Position numbers and translations under genes: made by a program | The notes under the pieces: model-generated | Told to the model about the DNA's origin: nothing | The model's input: the letters and a program-made list of their open reading frames with translations, nothing else | Database searches by the model: none | Shown: one piece after another, positions 25,996-34,146 of the stretch | Layout of the letters: the number at the start of each line of letters is the position of its first letter | Position numbering within the stretch: the first letter of the stretch is position 1 | Source of the DNA: Alphaproteobacteria bacterium | GTDB taxonomy: Bacteria > Pseudomonadota > Alphaproteobacteria > Rhodospirillales > Rhodospirillaceae | DNA length: 64,000 bases | Direction: 5' to 3' | NCBI GenBank assembly: GCA_030835385.1 | Contig: JAURPI010000013.1 | Span: 1-64,000 of the forward strand

Positions 25996-27685
25996 CCTTC
26001 TATTTCATCCAGCGTTGCCGATAATTGTCGGCGCGTTTCTCATTCTTCGGCTAACCGGAACTGCCCGCAGCGTCATCTTGTTGGGTAGTCCGCTTGTTTC
26101 GCTCGCGTTCATCTGGATGACCGCCGATGGCGTTCTATTGGCTATTCCCTATATGGAATGGACATTAGAGCCCTTTAAGGCAGACAAACTGAGTCGTCTG
26201 TTCGCAACGGTGTTTGCGATCATGGCTTTTGCGGGCAACCTCTATGCACTCAAGCAAGAGAAAGTGCTGGAACTGTTCGCCGCCAATGTATACATCGCGT
26301 TTTCGCTTGGTGTTGTGTTTGCTGGCGACCTCATCACAGTGTTTATCTTCTGGGAAATGATGGCGCTGGCGTCATCGACGGTCATTTTCTCGGCTGGCAC
26401 CTCTACTGCTCGCGCTGCCGGTATGCGTTACATGATGGTCCATTTGCTTGGTGGCGTGGTCTTGATGGCCGGTATAGCCGGTGAAGTTGCGGTAACGGGC
26501 TCTATCGCCTTTACATCGATGCTGCCTGATACTTTGCCAAGAGCGCTCATTCTTGCAGGCTTCTTGTTAAATACGGGCGCTCCTCCTTTCTCAGCCTGGG
26601 TACCAGATTCGTACCCAGAAGCCAGTTATTCGGGCATGGTTTTTCTATCCGCGTTTACCACTAAGACTGCTGTTTACGTTTTGGCGCGTGGGTTCCCCGG
26701 AGCGGAAATCCTGATCTTCATTGGTCTGTTCATGATCTTCTACGGCATCATTTACGGTCTTTGTGAAAACAACGCGCGCAAGATGCTTGGGTATTCCATC
26801 GTGAACCAAGTTGGCTTCATGGTGACCGCTATTGGTATTGGCTCTGCTATGGCGATCAACGGTGCAGTGGCACACGCCTTTGCCCATATTATCTATAAAG
26901 CTCTGCTCATCATGGCGACGGGATCCGTTTTTTACGTCACAGGCAAACGCAAGTTTACGGAATATGGTGGATTGTTTCGCACGATGCCTTTGACCGCCAT
27001 CTGTTGTATTATTGGTGGCCTCTCGATTTCGGCGTTTCCATTTACCTCTGGCTTTGTCGCCAAAGCCATGACGTCTGAGGCGGCATATCTCGGCCAATAT
27101 TATTGGGTTTGGTATTTGTTGGCGGCCGGGACGGCAGGCGTTTTCCTCGATGTCGGCATCAAGCTGCAATACTTTGTATTCTTCGGCAAAGACTCTGGGC
27201 TAAGACCACCTGAGCCACCGCTGCATATGCGAACGGCAATGGTCCTCTTTGCCGTGCTTTGTGTGGGTATTGGATTAGTGCCGCAACAGTTCTATCAGCT
27301 GCTGCCTTACAGCTTGGATTATGAGCCGAACACACCGGATCACATCGTGACTCAGTTCCAGATACTGCTGTTCTCTGGCGCCGCGTTCTTCCTCTTCCTT
27401 AAATACTATGGATGGAAGTTGGTTGAGAGTTTGACACTCGACTTTGATTGGTTCTATCGCGTGTGGGGTCATAAATTGGCCGTTACGTTTAACGAAAATT
27501 CCGGTTCCGCTCGTGACAGTATCATCGAGGATTTGTCTAAAGGGGCGAATGCCACAATTGACGGTATTCACCACCGCCACGGACCGGACGGCATTCTGGC
27601 GCGCGCTATGCCTACGGGGCTTATGGTGTTTTGGGCAATTATTATGTTGGCGGTTTACCTGCTCGTTGACTTTGTCTTTATGTAA
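25988..27685 (+). CDS. Third antiporter-like subunit D homolog, key lysine replaced
   Basis: 565 residues, about 14-15 helices plus a C-terminal extension with a soluble linker (D-S-I-I-E-D-L-S-K-G-A-N) and a last helix. The glutamate of F-I-F-W-E-M-M-A-L-A-S-S and the later T-T-K-T-A-V-Y-V-L-A lysine are kept. The central K-x(4)-P-x-H-x-W-x-P motif reads N-T-G-A-P-P-F-S-A-W-V-P, so lysine is asparagine and histidine is serine. This resembles subunits annotated as Na+/H+ antiporter subunit D in alphaproteobacteria. It ends the operon. Confidence 0.88.
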   Translation: MSSLLFHPALPIIVGAFLILRLTGTARSVILLGSPLVSLAFIWMTADGVLLAIPYMEWTLEPFKADKLSRLFATVFAIMAFAGNLYALKQEKVLELFAANVYIAFSLGVVFAGDLITVFIFWEMMALASSTVIFSAGTSTARAAGMRYMMVHLLGGVVLMAGIAGEVAVTGSIAFTSMLPDTLPRALILAGFLLNTGAPPFSAWVPDSYPEASYSGMVFLSAFTTKTAVYVLARGFPGAEILIFIGLFMIFYGIIYGLCENNARKMLGYSIVNQVGFMVTAIGIGSAMAINGAVAHAFAHIIYKALLIMATGSVFYVTGKRKFTEYGGLFRTMPLTAICCIIGGLSISAFPFTSGFVAKAMTSEAAYLGQYYWVWYLLAAGTAGVFLDVGIKLQYFVFFGKDSGLRPPEPPLHMRTAMVLFAVLCVGIGLVPQQFYQLLPYSLDYEPNTPDHIVTQFQILLFSGAAFFLFLKYYGWKLVESLTLDFDWFYRVWGHKLAVTFNENSGSARDSIIEDLSKGANATIDGIHHRHGPDGILARAMPTGLMVFWAIIMLAVYLLVDFVFM

Positions 27686-27714
27686 AGGCCGTCAATTCAG
27701 GTAGGGTGGTGTCC

Positions 27715-28227
27715 ATGATTACACCGCTCTTCAGACTTTCGTTTATCTTAGTTGTCACGTTCGCGGCAGTGCCTGTTAATGCGCAGTTTTTGAGACCGCA
27801 TGAACCCTTTGATTCAACCAAGGCGCAGAGCTTGCCATTGGAGTCAGGTGAGATACTCGTTACCGGAGAGGGTGAGGAGGTCGTGGCGCATGCCTTCAAA
27901 TTTGAACTGGCGGATACAAACGCGGCTCGCTCCACAGGCTTAATGCACCGCGCCGAGATCGCGACGGACCGAGGCATGTTGTTCGATTTCAAACGAGACC
28001 GGAAGGTTAGCATGTGGATGCGCAATACCTTTATTCCGCTCGACATGCTTTTTCTAACCGCAGATGGTGAAATTGTAACGATTGCAGAAAATACTGTGCC
28101 GCACTCGGAAAAGTCAGTTCCATCGCGTCAGCGCGTTCGTTCTGTCTTGGAAGTAGCCGCCGGCACTGTGCAGCGCCTTGGTATTAAAGTTGGCGACCGC
28201 GTCAGACACGCGATGTTCGACAACTAA
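27715..28227 (+). CDS. DUF192 family exported protein
   Basis: 170 residues: a Sec signal peptide (ends VPVNA) and a DUF192 domain with the signatures A-R-S-T-G-L-M-H-R, G-M-L-F-D-F and S-M-W-M-R-N-T-F-I-P-L-D-M-L-F, then V-P-H-S-E. DUF192 proteins are small periplasmic proteins of unknown function. The ATG at 27715 is preferred over in-frame GTG codons at 27706 and 27709 because AGGGTGG lies just upstream. It follows the antiporter operon by 30 bp and its stop abuts the PQQ dehydrogenase region, so read-through from the antiporter operon is possible. Confidence 0.88.
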   Translation: MITPLFRLSFILVVTFAAVPVNAQFLRPHEPFDSTKAQSLPLESGEILVTGEGEEVVAHAFKFELADTNAARSTGLMHRAEIATDRGMLFDFKRDRKVSMWMRNTFIPLDMLFLTADGEIVTIAENTVPHSEKSVPSRQRVRSVLEVAAGTVQRLGIKVGDRVRHAMFDN

Positions 28228-28254
28228 ATGCGAGTTTATAGCGAGGCATTATCT

Positions 28255-29832
28255 ATGAACCTATGGCAGGTCTTACGATGTATAATCGCGATGATCCTAT
28301 TTTTCATGGGGCCGGCATTTGCGCAGCCTCATGAAGGTTCGGGGCTGGTCAATCTCCGTGATTTAGATATTCCAATTCCGACGGACATTGTTGCGGAGTT
28401 GTATCAACAAGAGTGTGCGGTCTGCCATGGAGAGACGTTGCGCGGTGCTGCCCAGGGTACGCCACTGGTCGGGATTGATTTGATCAATGGTAATGCTGTC
28501 GCCGATATTGCCCGGAGTACGGCTGAAGGTTCTGAACAGAAGGGTATGCCTGCCTGGTCTTCGGTTTTCGACGAAGATCAAATTTGGGCCCTAGCAATTT
28601 ATATAACGGAGCAGCGCCAAGGCACCAATCTAGATGACTTTCGCTACAACGCGCCTCTGGTCGTTCCGGACGGTGTTGTTGAAAGCGAACATCACGACTT
28701 TGCTGTAGAGACCGTCATAGATGGACTGGATGCACTGCCTTTTGGCATTGCACCTCTGCCGGACGGCCGCATTCTATTGTCTGAAAAAAGACGTGGCCTC
28801 AGTTTCGTTTCTAGTGACGGGACCCAATCTGAATTCATTCGCAATGCACCAAAGGCCTATGACGATTCATTTGAGTTCGTCGGTCAACCTATGGGTCTGG
28901 GGTGGATGATGGACGTGGCGATCCACCCCAATTATGCCGAAAACGGATGGATATATATCCATTACGGTGATCGATGTTCCGATTGCAATGCGATGAGCAG
29001 CCGGTCTGGTCAGCCCGTGTCTATGAACAAGTTAGTCCGTGGACGTATCCGTGATGGCGCTTGGATTGATGAAGAGGTGATTTGGGAGTCAAACAAAGAG
29101 ACCTACACAATCATGCCGGAGATTGCGGCTGGAGGGCGTATCACTTTCGATGATCAAGGGTATGTGTATTTCAGTGTCGGCATGAAGGGGCCTCTCGAGC
29201 ACATCGGTGTTCAAGACCTCGCGCTGCCCTATGGCAAAATTATGCGGCTCCACGATGATGGGCGTGTGCCCGCAGATAATCCGTTCTTGAATGATGCCAC
29301 AGCTGTTCCGGCTATGTGGTCGTATGGGCATCGTAATCCCCAAGGACTCGAATTTAATGTCGATCGGGGGGAACTGTGGAGCTCTGAAATGGGCCCACGC
29401 GGTGGCGACGAAATAAATCTCATTAAGCCAGGCTTGAATTACGGCTGGCCTTTGATTTCGGCGGGGGTCAATTACGACGGTACGCCAATAAATTTTGGAG
29501 AAATTCTGGGTATCGAATTCGATCCAGCCGATATGGTGCAGCCGGTTATTGACTTGACACCGGCGCCTGCAGTTTCGAGCTTTGTTTTTTATAACGGAGA
29601 GCAATTCCCCAAATGGCAGGACAACATCATCGTTGGAACGCTTCGCGCGACGGATCTATTTAGATACGTGCTTGATGGTACTAAAGTGGTCCATAAGGAG
29701 ATTCTCCTAGAAGACGTTGCGCGCTTCCGCGATATAGAAATTGGATATGACGGAACGCTCTACGTTCTGCTTGAGCATGATCCTGGTGGCCAGATTATTC
29801 GCTTCGTTCCAACAGATAGAGAAGAGCCATGA
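28255..29832 (+). CDS. PQQ-dependent sugar dehydrogenase with N-terminal cytochrome c domain
   Basis: 525 residues: a signal peptide (ends PAFA), a class I cytochrome c domain with heme site C-A-V-C-H (C54, C57, H58) and methionine-containing K-G-M-P-A-W, then a six-bladed propeller of the soluble aldose sugar dehydrogenase (GSDH/YliI) family with G-I-A-P-L-P-D-G-R, Y-G-H-R-N-P-Q-G-L and M-G-P-R-G-G-D-E-I-N. It should oxidise a sugar or alcohol in the periplasm and pass electrons through its own heme. ATG 28255 is favoured over ATG 28228 because GCGAGG lies upstream and the signal peptide starts there. Its stop overlaps the next gene (ATGA). Confidence 0.88.
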   Translation: MNLWQVLRCIIAMILFFMGPAFAQPHEGSGLVNLRDLDIPIPTDIVAELYQQECAVCHGETLRGAAQGTPLVGIDLINGNAVADIARSTAEGSEQKGMPAWSSVFDEDQIWALAIYITEQRQGTNLDDFRYNAPLVVPDGVVESEHHDFAVETVIDGLDALPFGIAPLPDGRILLSEKRRGLSFVSSDGTQSEFIRNAPKAYDDSFEFVGQPMGLGWMMDVAIHPNYAENGWIYIHYGDRCSDCNAMSSRSGQPVSMNKLVRGRIRDGAWIDEEVIWESNKETYTIMPEIAAGGRITFDDQGYVYFSVGMKGPLEHIGVQDLALPYGKIMRLHDDGRVPADNPFLNDATAVPAMWSYGHRNPQGLEFNVDRGELWSSEMGPRGGDEINLIKPGLNYGWPLISAGVNYDGTPINFGEILGIEFDPADMVQPVIDLTPAPAVSSFVFYNGEQFPKWQDNIIVGTLRATDLFRYVLDGTKVVHKEILLEDVARFRDIEIGYDGTLYVLLEHDPGGQIIRFVPTDREEP

Positions 29833-30635
29833 TCCCAAGACGTGGATATGCAGACGGCCCCTTCGGGCAGATTCATTACCAAGACACTGGACCAGGAGAC
29901 ACGGTATTGGTCCTTTGCTCACAATCGCCGCTGACAAGTGGTCAATTTGACTACGTCTACCCGTTACTTGCCGAAGCCGGTATCCGAACTATTGGTATCG
30001 ATACGATTGGGTTTGGCATGTCCGATCCTCCACCTGGTCCGCCCACCATAGGAGATTTTGCGACGTCTGTTCCTGCCGTGCTCGATCATTTAGGTCTCGA
30101 GAAGGCGCACGCTGGCGGGCACCATACTGGGTGCAAAATCGCGATGGAGGCGGCGATCTCCTATCCAGATCGCATTCAATCGGTTGTGTTGTCTGGTCCT
30201 GGTCCGATGAGCCGAGAGGAGCAGTTGAAGTATATCGATACGGTTCTTGAAGCGGAAAAATCTTATACCGCGAAGTCGGATGGCACTCACCTTTCGGAAA
30301 TGTTCGTAAAACGCTACCCGTGGATTAAAGATCATCCAGACGGGTTAAATTTGTGCACTGGGTACATCGTCCAGCAGCTCATGGGGCGAGGGCCGTTTTG
30401 GTACGGCCACCACGCCGCGTTCAATTACGACGGCGCTGAAGCAATGCAAAAACTCACCCAGCCTGCGCTCGCGCTCTTCAACACCGGTGACATGCTTTAC
30501 CCGCTAGCGGAAAAGACTAGAAATCTATGCCCGCATTTTGCCTATGCTGAACTCGAGGGCGGCGGTGTCGATATCACCGACCAAGACCCGAAGGGTTGGG
30601 TGAGGGAAGTCTCTAATTTTATTTTTGCTCAGTAA
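29829..30635 (+). CDS. Alpha/beta hydrolase-fold protein with G-H-H-T-G elbow
   Basis: 268 residues, no signal peptide. Fold landmarks: L-C-S-Q-S-P-L-T-S-G at the oxyanion-hole position, I-D-T-I-G-F-G-M-S-D, and the elbow G97-H-H-T-G101 with histidine at the nucleophile position (H99). The C-terminal region that normally holds the catalytic histidine reads E-G-G-G-V-D-I-T-D-Q-D and lacks one. It is translationally coupled to the cytochrome-PQQ dehydrogenase by a four-base overlap, so it likely acts in the same pathway, although in the cytoplasm. Two relatives follow on the other strand. It may be a non-hydrolytic member. Confidence 0.75.
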   Translation: MIPRRGYADGPFGQIHYQDTGPGDTVLVLCSQSPLTSGQFDYVYPLLAEAGIRTIGIDTIGFGMSDPPPGPPTIGDFATSVPAVLDHLGLEKAHAGGHHTGCKIAMEAAISYPDRIQSVVLSGPGPMSREEQLKYIDTVLEAEKSYTAKSDGTHLSEMFVKRYPWIKDHPDGLNLCTGYIVQQLMGRGPFWYGHHAAFNYDGAEAMQKLTQPALALFNTGDMLYPLAEKTRNLCPHFAYAELEGGGVDITDQDPKGWVREVSNFIFAQ

Positions 30636-30651
30636 ATCAAGGGAACAAAAC

Positions 30652-31500
30652 CTAACCGTCAAGAAACGGCCTGATGGCATCTGCAACATCTTGGGGGCCG
30701 GCTTTGAACCCCTCCATCGGAAGGTGGCTGAGCTCGATCAATGGCGCATTTGGAAAATAAAGCCGATGGGCATGTTTATGTGGCTCGGTCAGCACTTCGT
30801 TGAAGGCCAAGAATAGCGTTGGTTTATTGAGCGCGGCCAGTTCCGACAATCCCTCGTCGGCATCATAGCTCCACACTGCATCGGGACCATCTTGGCCATT
30901 TGGTCCGGCGCGCATGCGGCCCAGGAACGCCTCAAACCGTTCTTCATTGGAAAGGTCGTTACTCGCGTTTAGCACGATCCGCGCATACATGTCGGGCACG
31001 TAAGTTGGGTCCGTCAAGAAAGCGTACGGAGTAACAAAGCGTTTCTCCATTACGGGCCTTTGCACGGCTGGGTAATAAGGAATACCAACGAGGATAATGC
31101 GCCTGACCAAATCTGGTCGGGCCCGGGTCAACTCGATGGCACCGAGAGACCCCGTGTGAAACCCGAACAGATCGACTGGGTTATCTTCGCTGTAACCAAG
31201 CTCAACCAGGGCGTCGGCGAGTCCCAGACCGAAGTTCTCGATGTTGGCTTTGCCGCCATTTCTTACCTTGAGTGGTCGGTCAGACCCACCAAATCCCGGC
31301 GTGTCTGGGCAATGAACCACTCGATCACGAGCGATCACCGGTAGAAATTCCTCGAAGACTTCGCCAGACATTGGGCTTTGATGCAAACATATCAATGGCG
31401 TTTTAGGTGATGCTTCTTGGTTCTCTGGTTTAGCCGACAGCATATGAACTTGGCCATCGCGACTATTCGCGTAATGCTTCCAAATACGGATCGATGCCAT
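30652..31500 (-). CDS. Alpha/beta hydrolase-fold protein with G-F-H-T-G elbow
   Basis: 282 residues from ATG 31498-31500, five bases after the stop of the upstream gene; a longer frame to 31596 only overlaps that gene. Motifs: H40-Q-S-P-M-S-G, C-P-D-T-P-G-F-G-G-S-D, and the elbow G113-F-H-T-G117 with histidine (H115) in place of the serine. L-S-H-L-P near the C-terminus could be the catalytic-histidine loop. No signal peptide is present, unlike its upstream partner at 31505. The two form a minus-strand pair of paralogues. Confidence 0.75.
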   Translation of the reverse strand: MASIRIWKHYANSRDGQVHMLSAKPENQEASPKTPLICLHQSPMSGEVFEEFLPVIARDRVVHCPDTPGFGGSDRPLKVRNGGKANIENFGLGLADALVELGYSEDNPVDLFGFHTGSLGAIELTRARPDLVRRIILVGIPYYPAVQRPVMEKRFVTPYAFLTDPTYVPDMYARIVLNASNDLSNEERFEAFLGRMRAGPNGQDGPDAVWSYDADEGLSELAALNKPTLFLAFNEVLTEPHKHAHRLYFPNAPLIELSHLPMEGFKAGPQDVADAIRPFLDG

Positions 31501-31504
31501 GGAT

Positions 31505-32419
31505 TCAGGCTTTATCGAGGAAGGGCCGCACGACAGCAGCGATGCGTTCTGGCGCCGTAAACCACGCCCAACCGTCGAGATCCATGAGGTCAACAAACGT
31601 TTTGTCTGGAATTAATTGACCCGCTTCTCGCGTTGGTTCAGCCAAAGTCTCGTTTAGGATGGGTAAGAGCGTTGGGTGCTCAATAATTTTGAGTACCGGG
31701 TCAGGGTTGTAGCGGAACACTGCATCGAACCCGTAATGAGATTTAGTTCCCGCGCGCAAACGTTCAACAAACATTTCTAAATGTCGATCCTTAGAAACAC
31801 CAAGGTCTCTGTTGAAAACGCTGCTTAAATAGGAGCGGGACATATAATCCGGGTCGGTAAAGTAGGGCCGCGGCTGTGCATATTGGATGCGTTTGGCTTC
31901 CCGTTCGTCGGCTGGGTAATAAGGTATACCGGGCATGACCATTCGGCGCACGAGGTCTGGTCTTTGTCGCGCGACCTCCATCGCGACAAAATTTCCAGTA
32001 TGGAAGCCAAGTATGTCGACTGGTCCTTTGCCGTCGCGGCCGTAACCGAGGTTGATGAGACCTTCAACTAAAGAGCGGCCATAGTCCTCCATGGTTGGAA
32101 TTGAAGGAGAGGCGGTTGACCCGCCATATCCGGGAGTGTCTGGTGAAATTACCAACCGGTCGCGTGCCATGACCGCTTGAAATTCTTTGTAGTAGGCGCC
32201 CGAGGTCGGGCTTTGATGCATGCAGACCAACGGCGTGCGGTCACCCGGGCCGGATTTTGGCTCAGCCATCCAGAGGTGAATTTGACCCCAGCCGCCGCTG
32301 GTATACTGACGCCACGCCCGAACATCCCCAGAATTCGCTAACGTCCGGTGCGGGTAAAGGGCAGCGAAGACGACGCTTGAGGCAGATCCCGCTAAAATCT
32401 GGCGTCTAGAGAGCGTCAT
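31505..32419 (-). CDS. Tat-exported alpha/beta hydrolase-fold protein with G-F-H-T-G elbow
   Basis: 304 residues. The N-terminus carries a twin-arginine signal (L-S-R-R-Q-I-L-A-G then a hydrophobic stretch, cleavage near R-T-L-A). Motifs: C-M-H-Q-S-P-T-S-G, S-P-D-T-P-G-Y-G-G-S, and the elbow G138-F-H-T-G142 with histidine (H140) at the nucleophile position. The C-terminal catalytic histidine position reads L-D-G-W-A-W, so no triad histidine is evident. ATG 32417-32419 is chosen since the signal peptide begins there. It is first of a two-gene operon and should act in the periplasm. Confidence 0.78.
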   Translation of the reverse strand: MTLSRRQILAGSASSVVFAALYPHRTLANSGDVRAWRQYTSGGWGQIHLWMAEPKSGPGDRTPLVCMHQSPTSGAYYKEFQAVMARDRLVISPDTPGYGGSTASPSIPTMEDYGRSLVEGLINLGYGRDGKGPVDILGFHTGNFVAMEVARQRPDLVRRMVMPGIPYYPADEREAKRIQYAQPRPYFTDPDYMSRSYLSSVFNRDLGVSKDRHLEMFVERLRAGTKSHYGFDAVFRYNPDPVLKIIEHPTLLPILNETLAEPTREAGQLIPDKTFVDLMDLDGWAWFTAPERIAAVVRPFLDKA

Positions 32420-32556
32420 ATCGGCTATTCCTATCCCTAATCCTAGTGTGGAACTGTGCCAGTCTTTCCTAAATGCCGTCAACGCGCTGATCTGGCAGAA
32501 TTATGCCCGACAAAGCTTGCCAAATGCGGTCCTGACCCGTAGATAATCCGGCGTGT

Positions 32557-32633
<77 letters not shown>

Positions 32634-32680
32634 TCTTATCCGGCCTAGAATTGGGCCTCATGAAAGTGTGAGGGTATGGC

Positions 32681-32980
32681 ATGGGTTCAGAGGTTCGCAT
32701 TTATCGGCCATCGAAATCGGCGATGCAGTCAGGGCGGTCGAATATCCGGAAGTGGGTTCTCGAGTTTGAGCCCTCCGATGGTTTGCAAAGTGACTCCCTA
32801 ATGGGTTGGTCCGGGTCCCATGATACGTCACGGCAATTGAAGCTGCGGTTCCCGTCGAAAGAAGATGCAATCGCCTATGCCAAAAGACGTGGCCTGACTT
32901 ATCGGACTCAGGAGCCTCGTGAGCGCGTCGTGCAAGCCAAAACTTACGCAGACAACTTCGCCTACAAACCCGCCTCTTAG
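32681..32980 (+). CDS. Complex I accessory subunit, NDUFS4/ETC_C1 family
   Basis: 99 residues, the size of bacterial homologues of the 18-kDa NDUFS4 subunit of NADH dehydrogenase. Typical blocks: V-R-I-Y-R-P-S-K-S-A-M-Q-S-G near the start, W-V-L-E-F-E-P, L-M-G-W-S-G-S-H-D-T, and F-P-S-K-E-D-A-I-A-Y-A-K-R. It is encoded apart from the main nuo operon, as is common in alphaproteobacteria. It lies between two tRNA genes on the same strand; the last base of its TAG stop is the first base of tRNA-Arg. Confidence 0.93.
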   Translation: MGSEVRIYRPSKSAMQSGRSNIRKWVLEFEPSDGLQSDSLMGWSGSHDTSRQLKLRFPSKEDAIAYAKRRGLTYRTQEPRERVVQAKTYADNFAYKPAS

Positions 32981-33056
32981 GACCCGTAGCTCAACTGGAT
33001 AGAGCACTCGCCTTCTAAGCGAGATGTTGCAGGTTCGAGTCCTGCCGGGTCCGCCA
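32980..33056 (+). tRNA. tRNA-Arg (UCU)
   Basis: 77-base cloverleaf. Acceptor arms GGACCCG and CGGGTCC pair; anticodon stem CTCGC/GCGAG with loop CTTCTAA and anticodon TCT at 33014-33016; T-arm with TTCGAGT; CCA encoded. Reads AGA/AGG arginine codons. Its first base is shared with the stop codon of the upstream gene. Confidence 0.96.
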
Positions 33057-33244
33057 TTACTATGATTCGAATTTTGCTGACTTTTTAGCTTTTACACGAG
33101 CAGGAAAAATAAGGCATCTCACATGTGGCCCGCTTCTGGCCATGCTAGGATGTTACAGGTTATCCTTACTTCATCATCGGTGAGAATTATTGCTGTAGTC
33201 TGTACACGAGTTGATCCCCAAACACCCTAAAAGGAGAACAATCA

Positions 33245-34033
33245 ATGCGCACAAAAAACTTTATTCGGACCTCGTTGATCGCATTAGCTGCGGGTTCTGT
33301 TCTGTTGCCCGCTGCCGCAGTATTTGCTCAACCGGCCGACCCAACTCCTTTCCAGCAACGTGTTATGGACGCCATGGAAGGCGACATCCGTTCGGAAAAA
33401 GACCGCGCCCGCGATGCCAATCGCATGCCCGCCGAAGTGCTCGAATTCTTCCGTATGCGTGACGACATGCGTGTGATCGAGGTGCTGCCGGGAGGAGGCT
33501 GGTATACGAAAATTCTTGGGCCAGTTTTGAAAGACAAAGGCAAACTTTACGTCACTCATCCACCGGGCTTGTACGAGGATATATTTCAGCCGACGGCTGG
33601 GCTGGACGGGCTCGAGGACGTTGAGCAGATCGACTGGAACGGACGCCCCAGCGAGACTGGTGGTTTCTTTGGTCCTTCAGGAAAGTGGGATGTTGAGCCT
33701 GTCGATCTCGTGCTGACCTTCCGCAATTATCACAATTTTTCACCGGAAGACCGCATGGAAGTAAATAAGTCATCCTTCGATGCGCTAAAGCCTGGCGGTT
33801 ACTACGGAATTGTGGACCACACCCGTAGACATATGGAGCCCGGTAACGAGGAGAACGGCAGACGCATTGATCCAGTCCTTAATGTAAAAGAAGTTTTGGA
33901 CGCAGGCTTCATCTTCGTCGACTTCACCGATGTTCTGGCCCGACCGCAAGATGGGCTCGTATACGAGGTTGCAAATCCAGCAGTGACGGGACAATCGGAT
34001 CGCTACACTCTGTTATTCCAGAAGCCTGAGTAA
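33245..34033 (+). CDS. Exported class I methyltransferase-fold protein (COG4798-like)
   Basis: 262 residues with a Sec signal peptide (ends A-V-F-A-Q) and a SAM-methyltransferase core. Motif I is V-I-E-V-L-P-G-G-G-W-Y-T-K-I-L, with a proper glycine-rich loop, and D-L-V-L-T-F-R-N-Y-H-N-F is the motif IV region; L-K-P-G-G-Y-Y-G-I-V-D-H follows. It is a paralogue of the protein at 2767-3624 and shares the T-F-R-N-x-H-N signature. A strong AAAAGGAGA ribosome binding site precedes the ATG. Export of a SAM-dependent fold is unexpected; the ligand is unknown. Confidence 0.8.
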   Translation: MRTKNFIRTSLIALAAGSVLLPAAAVFAQPADPTPFQQRVMDAMEGDIRSEKDRARDANRMPAEVLEFFRMRDDMRVIEVLPGGGWYTKILGPVLKDKGKLYVTHPPGLYEDIFQPTAGLDGLEDVEQIDWNGRPSETGGFFGPSGKWDVEPVDLVLTFRNYHNFSPEDRMEVNKSSFDALKPGGYYGIVDHTRRHMEPGNEENGRRIDPVLNVKEVLDAGFIFVDFTDVLARPQDGLVYEVANPAVTGQSDRYTLLFQKPE

Positions 34034-34146
34034 AGCGAGAGATGTGTTGGGGAGGAAGGCTGTTAGATCACGGCGATTTAGTACCACACCATTACCGTGT
34101 TCTATCAACTCTTTATATTTAAAGGTGGTCGCATATATTGGCGCCC

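Noticed and set aside
20339-27685. Membrane-bound hydrogenase or complex I operon
   Set aside because: Gene order is Mbh-like, but no hydrogenase, iron-sulfur or quinone-module subunit is present; the operon ends at a DUF192 gene.
31501-31596. Longer N-terminus for the hydrolase-fold gene ending at 30652
   Set aside because: It would overlap the upstream gene by about 90 bases, has no homologous look, and the ATG at 31500 fits the start of the fold.
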